From Streptococcus alactolyticus (GTDB taxonomy: Bacteria > Bacillota > Bacilli > Lactobacillales > Streptococcaceae), in assembly GCF_012277075.1 (NCBI RefSeq), contig NZ_JAAXMT010000005.1, positions 248,001 to 312,000 of the forward strand: a DNA stretch of 64,000 nt, in the 5' to 3' direction. The notes below the pieces were generated by a model. It did not search any database. It was not told the origin of the DNA and saw nothing but the letters and a program-made list of their open reading frames with translations. Positions within the stretch are counted from its first letter, which is position 1. Every line of letters starts with the position of its first letter. Position numbers and translations under genes: made by a program. Positions 55,672-64,000 of the stretch are shown one piece after another.

Positions 55672-57804
55672 TTATTTGATGACTTCTTCTGCGTAATCGC
55701 ATTCTTCATTGCTGCAGACCACTTGCTTGCCTCCACCACGGATTTTCTTCTCAACCAGATAATCGCCTGATTTTGGACACGTTCGTCCGACAGGTTTGTC
55801 CCAAGAGGTGAATTCGCAGTCGGGGTAGCGGTCACAACCATAGAAAATACGGTTGCGTTTGGTTTTGCGTTCAATCACTTGACCTTCGCCACAAAGCGGA
55901 CAAGTCACGCCGATTTCCTTGGTAATAGCTTTGGTATTATGACATTCTGGGAAGTTGCTACAAGCGTAGAATTTGCCGTAGCGACCGAGTTTGATAACCA
56001 TAGGATGCCCGCAGAGTTCGCAGTCAAAACCAGCAGGTTCATCCTTGATTTGAATTTTTTCAATCTCGGTTTCAGCTTTTGCCAATTCTTTTTCAAACGG
56101 TTTGTAGAAGGCATCGATGACGGTCTGCCACTGTTGTTTACCTTCTTCGACCTCGTCAAGCTTACTTTCCATATCAGCCGTGAATTTGACATCCACGATA
56201 TCAGGGAAGAATTCCACAATCAAGCCATTAACAATCTCACCCAATTCGGTTGGTTCAAAGCGTTTAGCAGCCAGACGGACATAATAACGTCTTTGGATGA
56301 CATCAAGTGTTGGAGCGTAGGTTGACGGACGTCCCACACCGTTTTCTTCCAAGGTTTTAATCAAGGTTGCTTCCGAATAACGAGCTGGCGGTTGGGTAAA
56401 GTGTTGTTCTGGGTTGGTTGATACCTTTTTAACACTATCGCCCTCAGCCATGTCTGGCAACATTTTGTTTTTGTCAGAGTCGTTATACACGGCTAAATAA
56501 CCGTCGAATTTCACTTGACTACCGTTGGCGGTGAAGCGCACGCCATTTTGCTCCAAATGCACCTTCATGGTATCAAAGATTGCTGCTGTCATTTGACTGG
56601 CCACAAAACGATTCCAAATCAAGGTATACAGTTTTAGCTGGTCCTTATCCAAATGCTGTGCAATCGATTCAGGGGTTAAGGTCACATTTGACGGACGAAT
56701 AGCTTCGTGGGCATCTTGAGCACCTGAAGCATTTTTCACACGATTGCCATGTTTCGAATAAGTCGCTCCAAAACGTTCTGTGATGAAGTTTGCGGCTTCG
56801 TTTTGAGCCACAGGGCTAATACGCGTTGAGTCCGTACGCATATAAGTAATCAAACCTTGTGTGCCGCTCTTACCAAGGCTAATTCCTTCGTACAATTGCT
56901 GTGCGACCATCATGGTCTTGCGAGTTCGGAAATTGATTTTGTTGGCAGCGTCTTGTTGAAGAGATGACGTGGTGTAAGGAAGTGGCGCATTGCGGCGACG
57001 TTCTTTCTTTTCAACTTTGGCTACTTCAAAGGTGTCACTCGTGATTAAAGCGAGCACTTTTTGCACATCTTCGTTGGTTTCGAGTTTTAGTTTTTTGCCA
57101 TCAACACCGTAAAAAGAGGCTTGGAATTTCTTGTTTCCTTTTTGGAAGAAACCATCAATAGTCCAGTATTCTTCAGGTTTGAAAGCCTTGATTTCATTTT
57201 CACGGTCAATGATGAGTTTCAAAGCGACCGATTGCACGCGCCCCGCTGACAAGCCTTTTTTGACTTTCTTCCAAAGCAATGGCGAAATCGAGTACCCCAC
57301 AATACGGTCCAAAACGCGGCGAGCCTGTTGGGCATCAACCAGATTCATATCAATTTGTCGCGGTTCAACGAAGGCATTTTTGACCGCATCTTTGGTGATT
57401 TCGTTGAAAACCACACGGTTTTTGTCCGTTTCATCCAAATTTAAAATATGGGCCAAATGCCAAGAAATCGCTTCTCCTTCACGGTCTGGGTCACTTGCAA
57501 GATAGACTTTTTTAGCTTTTTTCGCTTCTTTTTTCAAGTCATTAATCAAAGGACCCTTCCCGCGAATATTGATGTATAGCGGTTCGTAATTATTGTCAAA
57601 ATCAATGGACATGCTTGATTTTTTCAAATCACGGATATGACCAACTGAAGCGACAACCTTGTAGTTACGCCCCAAATATTTTTCAATGGTTTTTGCTTTT
57701 GCAGGAGATTCCACAATAACCAAATTCTTTTGTGGTTTTTTGCGTTTCGTTTTTGTTTTTGTTTTTTTGACAGTTTTAGATGCTTTTGAAACAGTCGTTA
57801 CCAT
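55672..57804 (-). CDS. topA: DNA topoisomerase I
   Basis: A 710-aa type IA topoisomerase that relaxes negative supercoils. After a Lys/Thr-rich N-terminal tail (about 25 residues), the TOPRIM domain begins [19 protein letters not shown] with the [13 protein letters not shown] metal motif. The catalytic Tyr lies in [14 protein letters not shown] near residue 325. The C-terminus carries two Cys4 zinc-ribbon repeats (CELCGHPM..C and CPLCGEGQ..C) and a third, degenerate one. ATG 57804 ([10 protein letters not shown]) with AGGAAG is used. It is encoded downstream of dprA, as in other streptococci. Confidence 0.96.
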   Translation of the reverse strand: MVTTVSKASKTVKKTKTKTKRKKPQKNLVIVESPAKAKTIEKYLGRNYKVVASVGHIRDLKKSSMSIDFDNNYEPLYINIRGKGPLINDLKKEAKKAKKVYLASDPDREGEAISWHLAHILNLDETDKNRVVFNEITKDAVKNAFVEPRQIDMNLVDAQQARRVLDRIVGYSISPLLWKKVKKGLSAGRVQSVALKLIIDRENEIKAFKPEEYWTIDGFFQKGNKKFQASFYGVDGKKLKLETNEDVQKVLALITSDTFEVAKVEKKERRRNAPLPYTTSSLQQDAANKINFRTRKTMMVAQQLYEGISLGKSGTQGLITYMRTDSTRISPVAQNEAANFITERFGATYSKHGNRVKNASGAQDAHEAIRPSNVTLTPESIAQHLDKDQLKLYTLIWNRFVASQMTAAIFDTMKVHLEQNGVRFTANGSQVKFDGYLAVYNDSDKNKMLPDMAEGDSVKKVSTNPEQHFTQPPARYSEATLIKTLEENGVGRPSTYAPTLDVIQRRYYVRLAAKRFEPTELGEIVNGLIVEFFPDIVDVKFTADMESKLDEVEEGKQQWQTVIDAFYKPFEKELAKAETEIEKIQIKDEPAGFDCELCGHPMVIKLGRYGKFYACSNFPECHNTKAITKEIGVTCPLCGEGQVIERKTKRNRIFYGCDRYPDCEFTSWDKPVGRTCPKSGDYLVEKKIRGGGKQVVCSNEECDYAEEVIK

Positions 57805-57938
57805 AAAGCTCACTTCCTATTAGTAATAAACTTATATCATGATAACCCGCTTTTTTTAAACTGTCAATATAAAAGTTACGCATTTTGGAAACATTTTCAA
57901 AAAATCAGGGTAAAAAAAATGTAAGAAAAAGGCTTGTC

Positions 57939-58780
57939 TTAATCACGATACTCCGACAAAATATCTTGCCCTGAAGTCACGCATTTAGCGCCTTCATTGA
58001 TGAGTTTGTGGCAACCGTCTGATTGACCATCCAAGATATTTCCTGGTATGGCAAAGACATCCCGACCTTCTTCTAATACCCTCTCACAAGTGATAAGACT
58101 TCCCGACCTCGCTTTGGCTTAGCCACAAGCACACCTTGGGACAAACCTGCGATAATGCGATTTCGCTCAGGAAAATGGTACTTCAAAGGCTTCTCTCCTG
58201 GGGCATACTCACTTAAAACCAAATGATTTTTGCCTAAATAATCCTGTAATTGTTGATTTTCTTTAGGGTAATACACATCCAGCCCGCAACCGATAACAGC
58301 AATGGTCGCTCCGCCATTTTTCAAAACAGATACATGAGCACTGGTATCAATCCCACGCGCCAAACCGCTAACAATCACGAAACGATTGCCCAATTCTTTG
58401 ATAATCTTTTGAACCGACTTGGTTCCCACAGCAGACGCATTTCTAGCGCCAACAACCGCTAATTTACGACGTTGAAGCAAGTCTAAATTGCCTTGATAAA
58501 AGAGCAAGACAGGAGGATTGTAACAATTTTTCAGCTCCAAGGGGTATTCCTTGTCTAAAATCGAAAGACTTGGGTAAGTGTTAAACTCCTGCCGCAAGGT
58601 TTTGCTATCTAGCGACTTGTAATTCTCAATAAACAAGACAGGATTGCGGCACTTTGAGACAACAGCCATATCCCTTAAGGACAGGGATTTCTTCTGCTTT
58701 TCGTGATACTCCAAAATCGCTAAGATATTCAGATTGGTTAAGCCTGCTTTTTTTAATTTAAACAATTCAAAATGATTCAT
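57939..58780 (-). pseudogene. dprA: DNA-processing protein DprA, frameshifted
   Basis: ATG 58780 starts a DprA protein (MNHFELFKLKKAGLTN) with the Rossmann-like core intact: VVGARNASAVGTKSV, VSGLARGIDTSAH and YHFPERNRIIAGLSQGVLV. Near 58108 one base is missing. The long frame then reads a spurious GREVLSLVRGY and stops, whereas the next frame continues RSGSLITCERVLEEGRDVFAIPGN to a stop at 57939. Restoring one base gives the usual 280 residues. DprA loads RecA on incoming single-stranded DNA, so its loss would abolish natural transformation. Confidence 0.87.
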
Positions 58781-58819
58781 GTGTCACCTCACTATCTTAT
58801 TAGTTCGATAAAGAGGGCA

Positions 58820-58853
58820 AAAAATACCATCTTGCCTTAAAAAACAAGATGGT
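58820..58853 (-). terminator. Terminator after rnhB
   Basis: On -, AACCATCTTG pairs with CAAGATGGT and a run of six T follows. Confidence 0.8.
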
Positions 58854-58861
58854 TAGTCATT

Positions 58862-59635
58862 TTAAGAGAGCATGGATTTGATAGGCTCAAAGCTTTTGCG
58901 ATGAATAGGGGTGACACCGTATTGTTTTAGGCCTGCTAGGTGGTCTTTAGTACCATAGCCAACGTTTTTATCAAAGGCGTAACCTGGGTATTCTTTTGCG
59001 TATTCAGCCATCATATGATCACGCGTAACCTTTGCCACAATCGAAGCTGCTGCAATAGAAAGGGAATTGGCATCGCCCTTGATCAGGGATAGTTGGGGAA
59101 TAGGTGTGTCTAACTGCATCGCATCAATAAGCAAGTAATCAGGCTTTGTTACCTCGCCTTTCATCTGCTCAATTGCTTGCAACATACCAAGTTTTGTCGC
59201 CTCGTAAATATTGACGCGGTCAATGGTGTCATTGTCCACGATGCCGATCCCCACTCCCAAAGCACGCGCAAGGACCTCTTCGTAAATCTCCTCGTGGTGT
59301 TTTTTGGGAATTTTTTTGGAATCGTTGAGGTGTCTGATTTTACAATCTTTAGGCAAAATCACGCAAGCAGTGACAACAGGTCCTGCTAAAGGGCCTCTGC
59401 CAACTTCATCAATGCCTGCGATAGCTTGATAACCTTTCTGGTACAACTCCTTTTCGTAGCGCAGCATTGTTTCAAGACGAACGTACTCGTCAATCTCTGC
59501 CTGAATAGCTTTTTTGCGCTGTACAATCGCTTTTTGCACACCGATGCGAATATCTGATGCGTACAAGTCCCAGCGGTCATCGTCTAGACAGTCAATCTGA
59601 GCCAGCGCTTCCTTGATGTCCTTAATAGTCGCCAT
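58862..59635 (-). CDS. rnhB: Ribonuclease HII
   Basis: A 257-aa RNase HII that removes ribonucleotides and RNA primers from DNA. The catalytic Asp-Glu pair is in [17 protein letters not shown] near residue 75, further Asp residues are in YLLIDAM, and [19 protein letters not shown] is a family signature. An N-terminal domain of about 65 residues ([15 protein letters not shown]) is typical of Firmicute enzymes. It overlaps rbgA by 14 nt, so translation is probably coupled. Confidence 0.95.
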   Translation of the reverse strand: MATIKDIKEALAQIDCLDDDRWDLYASDIRIGVQKAIVQRKKAIQAEIDEYVRLETMLRYEKELYQKGYQAIAGIDEVGRGPLAGPVVTACVILPKDCKIRHLNDSKKIPKKHHEEIYEEVLARALGVGIGIVDNDTIDRVNIYEATKLGMLQAIEQMKGEVTKPDYLLIDAMQLDTPIPQLSLIKGDANSLSIAAASIVAKVTRDHMMAEYAKEYPGYAFDKNVGYGTKDHLAGLKQYGVTPIHRKSFEPIKSMLS

Positions 59636-60476
59636 CTGTCACTTCTCCTACGACATCTAAGGTGTAACGCCCCAATTTGCCTTCGCGGACATCCTTCACA
59701 AACAGATTGTAAAAACGGTCATAATCATCACGAAATCCTAATTTTTGCGTCATGGCCATGATGATTTCAGGCGCTTCTTCTTCCAAATCAATGCCCTTGA
59801 AACGCTCAATCAAACGCTCAGAGTAATGTTCCTTAAAGTAATTCAAGCCAAAAATAGTCACTTCATCCATGGGCAAGAGCTGGTCTTTGATAGCACCCGT
59901 CAGAGCTAATTTTAAGCCAACAACTTCGTCTTCAAATTTTGGCCATAAAATACCTGGTGTATCAAGAATTTCCAAGTCTTTATTTGATTTGAGCCACTGT
60001 TGCCCTTTTGTAACCCCAGGTTTATTGCCTACAACGGCAATTTTTTTACCTGCCAAACGGTTCATGAGGGTTGATTTTCCTGCGTTTGGAATACCGATAA
60101 TCATGGTGCGGAGCGTTTCTTTTTGAATACCGCGCTCACGCAATTTAGCCAATTTATCAGCCATCAAAGATTTGGCAGCATCGGTGACCAATTTGACAGT
60201 TGCTTGCTCCTTAGAATTCACGGCCAAGGTCTTAATGCCCTGACTTTCAAAATACTGACGCCATTCTTTGGTGCAGTTACTGTCAGCCAAATCGGCCTTA
60301 TTTAAAATCATGAGTTTGGGTTTATCTCCGACAATTTTCGTCAACATAGGATTTTGACTTGAGAGAGGGAGGCGAGCATCTACTAAAATCGTGACAAAAT
60401 CAACGTGTTTTAGATTTTCCTGAACTTGTCGGCGTGCCTTGGACATATGCCCAGGAAACCATTGAATAGTAGCCAT
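59622..60476 (-). CDS. rbgA: Ribosome biogenesis GTPase RbgA (YlqF)
   Basis: A 284-aa circularly permuted GTPase needed for late 50S assembly. The motif order is permuted: G4 ILNKADL (near residue 58) precedes G1 [13 protein letters not shown] (near 125) and G3 DTPG (near 172). The N-terminus [16 protein letters not shown] is the family signature. ATG 60476 opens the rbgA-rnhB operon, and an integrative element remnant lies immediately upstream. Confidence 0.95.
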   Translation of the reverse strand: MATIQWFPGHMSKARRQVQENLKHVDFVTILVDARLPLSSQNPMLTKIVGDKPKLMILNKADLADSNCTKEWRQYFESQGIKTLAVNSKEQATVKLVTDAAKSLMADKLAKLRERGIQKETLRTMIIGIPNAGKSTLMNRLAGKKIAVVGNKPGVTKGQQWLKSNKDLEILDTPGILWPKFEDEVVGLKLALTGAIKDQLLPMDEVTIFGLNYFKEHYSERLIERFKGIDLEEEAPEIIMAMTQKLGFRDDYDRFYNLFVKDVREGKLGRYTLDVVGEVTDGDY

Positions 60477-60566
60477 AAGTTTATAAATCCTTTCGTAGCA
60501 AGTTTTTTTGTTTGAAAAACCTGCCTATTTTTTATTAGGCACCAAACAGGCACCAAGATTTTGTAT

Positions 60567-62011
60567 TCACCAAGTTAACCTATAACCAACAACCTTTTGT
60601 TTTCCTTCTCTTAAATAAGAAATATCAAATGACTTGTAATATTTTGATAAATCTTTCTTAAGCTTAGGAATTATATTTGCAGTTATATGCCTAGGTGTAT
60701 GGGTTGATTTTAGACCAAGTTTGTCTCTAAAATCATCTAAAGAAAATTCAATCATTTTTGAATCAAGATTATTTTCTATTTCATCATTTAATATTTTGGA
60801 ATATTTGCTAGACCAAGATTTTAATACTTCAAATCTAAAATTATTTCTATCAATAAATTTATCTAAGGCTTTAACTGTTTGATTTTGAGATATTCCTTGA
60901 CTATGAGTATACAACATAGTTGTTTCATAATTAGCATGTCCAACACGTTCCATAATTTCTTTTATAGCAACTTTCATACCCTCACTTTGTAAATAGGTAA
61001 TATGCATATGTCTAAAGGAATGAGGGGTTACATGCTTTGTCCATTTGAAACCGTATCTCTCTTCGCAGTTTTTAGTAAGATCAGTTTCAACACGAGCAAG
61101 TACTTCCCGGAAAGAAAAGGATTTTCAATCGCATAGCGGTCAAACTCTTCACTTCGTTGTATACCCCTTAATATAGCATCACAAGCCACTTTAGGTAAAG
61201 CAACATCTCGATCAGCATTTATTGTTTTGGTTTCATCAAAGTAGAATTCTGAAACTTTCAAATCATGATATTGTAAAGCCTTATCAATATGTAGTATACT
61301 TCTCTCAGCATCAAAATCTTTCTTTGTAAAAGCAGCTTCTCCGATTCGCAGTCCTGAAAATAGTAAAACTATAGCCAAGTCATAGTAATTTGGGTTTCTT
61401 CTTCGACTTAGTGTTTCAAAGAAAGCTCTAATTTCATGAATTTCTAAAAACTTTGCTTCTCGTTTTTTCTTTGTTTCACGCTTTTTCTCAAGGGACGTTT
61501 CTAGCTTTATTACAGACATTGGTGAGAACTGAATAACATTATAAAGAACACCATGGTTAAAAATTTTGTTACAAGTGCTTTTTATATGTATCATAGTAGA
61601 TTGTGACGCATTATATTTCTCCATATAGGTAGTCAAACACCTTTTCATCAATAATGGTGTTAAGCGTTCGAGTAAATAATCATCACCAATAATTTCACCA
61701 AGACGTTCTATCACAAAAGCCTCTCTTTTAATTGTCTGAGGTTTTACTGATACTGACCAGGTTTCTAGCCAACTCATCTTTAACTCTCCGAAAGTTCTTA
61801 TCAACTGGGGATTAAATTGGGCTTCACTGCCATTAACTAATCTCTCAATTTTATCTTTGAGCTTACGTTCTGCTTGTTTTCGAGCGCGACTCGTGTTTTT
61901 ATGATAACTTACAACAGCTGTCTTCCACTTTCCAGTTAGTGGATCCTTATATTTATCTACAACTTCGTATCGAGTAACTCCTTTTGAATTAGTTTTTGTT
62001 CTATAGTACAT
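60567..62011 (-). pseudogene. Tyrosine integrase with extra C-terminal domain, frameshifted
   Basis: ATG 62011 (AAGGAAACG upstream) begins MYYRTKTNSKGVTRYEVVDKY, an AP2-like integrase N-terminus, followed by the SAM-like and catalytic domains (LLFSGLRIGEAAF with the first Arg). One T is missing from the run at 61115-61118: the long frame ends at 61028, and the correct one continues SFREVLARVETDLTKNCEERYGFKW to HVTPHSFRHMHI (HxxR box), RVGHANYETTMLYTH (catalytic Tyr). Beyond the Tyr, about 100 extra residues (MIEFSLDDFRDKLGLKS ... KVVGYRLTW) look like a Rep_3-type winged helix. The full-length ancestor would be about 482 aa. Confidence 0.83.
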
Positions 62012-62085
62012 TTTCGTTTCCTTAAACTTGAAAAGAAAAATCAATCATAGAAATATAACCATTTTATATTATATCATGATTCTTT

Positions 62086-62319
62086 TTATTTTACCGCCCT
62101 TTGTTTCCATCTTAAAAACTCTTCAAAGCCTTCCAAATTAATAAAGACTAGTTTATGAGTTGGGTTGATCACATAATCTTTAAACTGCTTATTATCTCTC
62201 ATTTCACCTAACCATCTGTTCAGTGTATATTGATTCAGACCTTCCCATCTCCTCAATATAGCTTTTTTATCTGCCCACTCAGCTATGCTATTCTCAACCG
62301 ATACAAATTTAATTTTCAT
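62086..62319 (-). CDS. Excisionase-like protein
   Basis: A 77-aa basic protein (MKIKFVSVENSIAEWADKKAILRRW) encoded 75 bp upstream of the integrase on the same strand, the usual position of Xis. The central ILRRWEGLNQYTLNRWLGEM segment fits a winged-helix DNA-binding fold, and the C-terminus is basic. Xis proteins direct excision of integrative elements and may repress int. The family call rests on size, composition and neighbourhood. Confidence 0.65.
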   Translation of the reverse strand: MKIKFVSVENSIAEWADKKAILRRWEGLNQYTLNRWLGEMRDNKQFKDYVINPTHKLVFINLEGFEEFLRWKQRAVK

Positions 62320-62344
62320 ATTAGTTTCTCTCTATTTTATATTA

Positions 62345-62455
62345 TTAACCTCCGTGGGTATGATTGGTTAAATCATTCATGGGCATTTCACCCACTGTCC
62401 TTTTACGATGGCAGCCTGAACGTTCAGAAGTATCATTGTCCTTATTTGTGGTCAT
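62345..62455 (-). CDS. Doubtful 36-aa frame in the integrative element
   Basis: ATG 62455 opens MTTNKDNDTSERSGCHRKRT followed by VGEMPMNDLTNHTHGG. Hydrophilic, no recognisable family, and no convincing ribosome-binding site. It could be a degraded small gene of the element. The remaining 62456-62589 stretch shows nothing. Confidence 0.25.
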   Translation of the reverse strand: MTTNKDNDTSERSGCHRKRTVGEMPMNDLTNHTHGG

Positions 62456-62589
62456 GGCAGATAGAAAACCACTCTATTTTATAGCTAATAAATTTTGCTC
62501 CTATCACGGCGTATCTCACTAAATTGCTCGACAAATAAGAAAGTCCCACCTCGGTTTATTCAATTGTCAATGGTCAAATTAATGGAGAA

Positions 62590-62811
62590 CTATTTTATAC
62601 TCTTCAAACGGGGAGGATAATTAGTTAACCCCAATAGGTAATCTGTACTCACGCCGTATAAATTAGATAATTTAATAAGATAATCGGTAGGTAACTGACG
62701 TTTACCAGCCTCTATCTTTGAATATGACGATTGACTACAGGATAAATACTTGGCAAGATACTCTTGTGAATAATCATTATCCTCTCTCAAATCTCTGAGA
62801 CGTCTATACAT
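62590..62811 (-). CDS. Xre-family HTH regulator
   Basis: A 73-aa protein made almost entirely of an HTH_XRE domain: LRDLREDNDYSQEYLAKYLSCSQSSYSKIEAGKRQLPTDYL with the turn at YLSCSQSS. It resembles the cI-like repressors that keep phages and ICEs quiet. With the Xis-like and integrase genes it forms the regulatory-integration end of an element whose other genes are absent here. Confidence 0.85.
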   Translation of the reverse strand: MYRRLRDLREDNDYSQEYLAKYLSCSQSSYSKIEAGKRQLPTDYLIKLSNLYGVSTDYLLGLTNYPPRLKSIK

Positions 62812-62967
62812 TCGTTCACTCCTACTTAAAATTATAATTTGGTACAGAGTGAAGTGTGTGATTTATTCTAAATTGGCATATTTTTTAATGTCGACCTTAA
62901 CATGATTGCTCAAATAATTAAGAAAGAGTACTAGAGCATAAATAAAACGAGTTTATGAAAGGAAAAT

Positions 62968-63006
62968 AAAAAAAGCACTCATTAAGTTTCATAACTCAAC
63001 GGGTGC
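62968..63006 (-). terminator. Terminator of the lactate dehydrogenase transcript
   Basis: On -, GCACCCGTTGAGTT pairs with ACTTAATGAGTGC and seven T follow. Confidence 0.75.
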
Positions 63007-63109
63007 CGTCCTGATTTAATCACAAGAGTAGTACTTTTGGATAGTTCATATCTAGCTGCACTTAGCCTTTCAGTGAATTTTCTATTCAACACTGTAATTC
63101 AAAGACTTA

Positions 63110-63478
63110 TTAAATTTGTAAATTTAATTCTGTTAAAAACTCCTTTACATCCCCAACATAGGCATAATCAGAGATATCAAAAATGGGCGCATTTCTATCA
63201 ATGTTAACAGAGATGTTTAAATCTGCTTTGTCCATGCCAGTGGTATACTGACTTGCTCCCTGTATACCCACCAAATTAATAATCACATTAGGCTTAACGG
63301 TGTGTCCTGACTGACCAATTTGATTCTCAATTGAAAAATATCCAACTCGGTTAGTGGCCGTGTCAATCCAACTTGAGCATTAATCTTATTTGCGACTTCA
63401 AAAGCAATCTTATTCTTTTCCTTTTTCTTTGGTTCAAGAATCCGCCTTACAACTGTTGGAGATCCAACAATACCTATC
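63110..63478 (-). pseudogene. Electron transfer flavoprotein alpha (EtfA/FixB) C-terminal remnant
   Basis: Downstream of the dehydrogenase stop the - strand encodes an EtfA-like C-terminus: NKINAQVGLTRPLTEL, then after a 1-nt shift near 63342, GYFSIENQIGQSGHTVKPN and INLVGIQGASQYTTGMDKAD to NIDRNAPIFDISDYAYVGD, stopping at 63110. The IGQSGHTVKP and PIFDISDY motifs correspond to the FAD-binding domain of EtfA. The N-terminal domain is missing. Etf proteins shuttle electrons between dehydrogenases; they are uncommon in streptococci. Confidence 0.6.
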
Positions 63479-64000
63479 CTAAAAGAAATTATTAATAATT
63501 CGTTTTACTTGTCCTGCAGAAGATTGCATCTTTTGTAATTCAGCATCGTTCAATGGCAGATTAACCGGTCGAACAATGCCACGAGCACCAATAATTGCTG
63601 GCTGTCCAATAAACAAATCTTTGACACCTTTATATTGCCCATACTGATAAACAGATAAGGGAAGAACGGTATTTTCATCATTCAGTATAGCTTTCGTAAT
63701 CCGAGCGAGCGCCACTGCAATACCATAAAATGTAGCACCCTTTTTGTTAATGATGGAATAAGCAGCATCACGAACAGATTCAAACAGTCTGACAAGCCCT
63801 TCTTCATCAATATCACGATTCTCTTGTAACCATTGTTCCAGTTTCACACCAGCAACATTCGCATGTGACCATACAGCAAACTCAGAGTCACCGTATTCAC
63901 CCATTATGTAAGCATGAACAGATCGGGCATCAATTCCAATTTTTTCCGCAAGGGCTTGACAAAATCGAGCAGTATCAAGTGATGTCCCTGACCCAATAAC
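63479..64000 (-). CDS. L-lactate dehydrogenase family protein, 5' part cut off by window edge
   Basis: The visible 173 C-terminal residues match L-lactate/L-2-hydroxyacid dehydrogenases: [12 protein letters not shown] with the conserved substrate-binding Arg, [26 protein letters not shown], and the terminal [15 protein letters not shown] helix. The family's catalytic His normally sits in GEHGDSE; here the codon is TAC and the motif reads GEYGDSE, which should cripple hydride transfer. The companion EtfA fragment downstream suggests a decayed metabolic locus. The N-terminal NAD-binding half lies beyond the window. Confidence 0.75.
   Translation of the reverse strand, partial: VIGSGTSLDTARFCQALAEKIGIDARSVHAYIMGEYGDSEFAVWSHANVAGVKLEQWLQENRDIDEEGLVRLFESVRDAAYSIINKKGATFYGIAVALARITKAILNDENTVLPLSVYQYGQYKGVKDLFIGQPAIIGARGIVRPVNLPLNDAELQKMQSSAGQVKRIINNFF

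Noticed and set aside
62320-62589. Further genes in the integrative element
   Set aside because: Only a doubtful 36-codon frame is present; the rest has stops in all frames.

Overview
The window reads as chromosomal DNA of a low-GC Firmicute of the genus Streptococcus, most likely the S. bovis/S. equinus complex. Support comes from streptococcal gene order (relQ-nadK-rluD-pta, coaB-coaC-panT, xpt-pbuX, tdk-prfA-prmC-sua5-glyA, ylxM-ffh, rbgA-rnhB-dprA-topA-trmFO), a single-recombinase XerS with an adjacent dif-like site, and streptococcal versions of nearly every protein. The species assignment is inference; the genus is well supported. A dif-type site at about 47.3 kb places the window across the replication terminus: genes to its left lie mostly on the + strand, and every gene to its right lies on the - strand.

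Layout. 1-3.9 kb: partial CYTH protein, then relQ-nadK-rluD-pta (alarmone synthesis, NADP supply, pseudouridylation, acetate overflow). 3.9-9.3 kb: an SDR oxidoreductase, a decayed HAD phosphatase, a GH1 phospho-beta-glucosidase and a MacB/Vex-like ABC exporter. 9.4-13.4 kb: guaC behind a structured leader, a sortase gene with an early stop codon, cardiolipin synthase and an orphan small-RNA locus. 13.4-19.3 kb: coaB-coaC-panT (coenzyme A), fhs with a PurR-type box, and xpt-pbuX with a long unassigned leader. 19.3-30.6 kb: a broken DUF3795 gene divergent from a GyrI-like gene, a tautomerase, a 26-aa membrane peptide locus, tdk-prfA-prmC-sua5-glyA-nucleoid protein-lysozyme-like protein, and a heterodimeric ABC multidrug exporter. 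30.6-34.6 kb: frameshifted membrane protein, cytoplasmic alpha-amylase under a MalR/CcpA-like operator, and guaA.

34.6-40.8 kb is an accessory island at the 3' end of guaA: a type III restriction-modification operon (mod with an in-frame stop, res, and a third unrecognised gene) flanked by att-like repeats and an integrase fragment. 41-47.2 kb: MATE exporter with a frameshifted start, an orphan structured RNA, a small antitoxin-like gene, a GntR regulator, ylxM-ffh, a wrecked HicAB module and an RNase HI-like gene. 47.2-48.4 kb: dif site and xerS. 48.4-53.2 kb: a Bce-type antimicrobial-peptide detoxification operon with its two-component system, headed by two tiny membrane peptides and a BceR-type inverted repeat. 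53.3-60.5 kb: sugar isomerase, trmFO, topA, frameshifted dprA, rnhB, rbgA. 60.5-62.9 kb: remnant of an integrative element (integrase with an extra C-terminal domain, Xis-like, Xre-like). 63.1-64 kb: an L-lactate dehydrogenase with an altered catalytic His motif and an EtfA fragment.

Two themes stand out. Purine and one-carbon metabolism (guaC, fhs, xpt, pbuX, guaA, glyA) recurs, with several long leaders that match no riboswitch I recognise. Also, at least a dozen genes are disrupted by frameshifts, nonsense codons or truncation, including genes for surface display (sortase), competence (dprA), defence (mod, hicAB) and integration. This pattern fits genome decay in a niche-adapted strain, although some homopolymer indels could be sequence errors.
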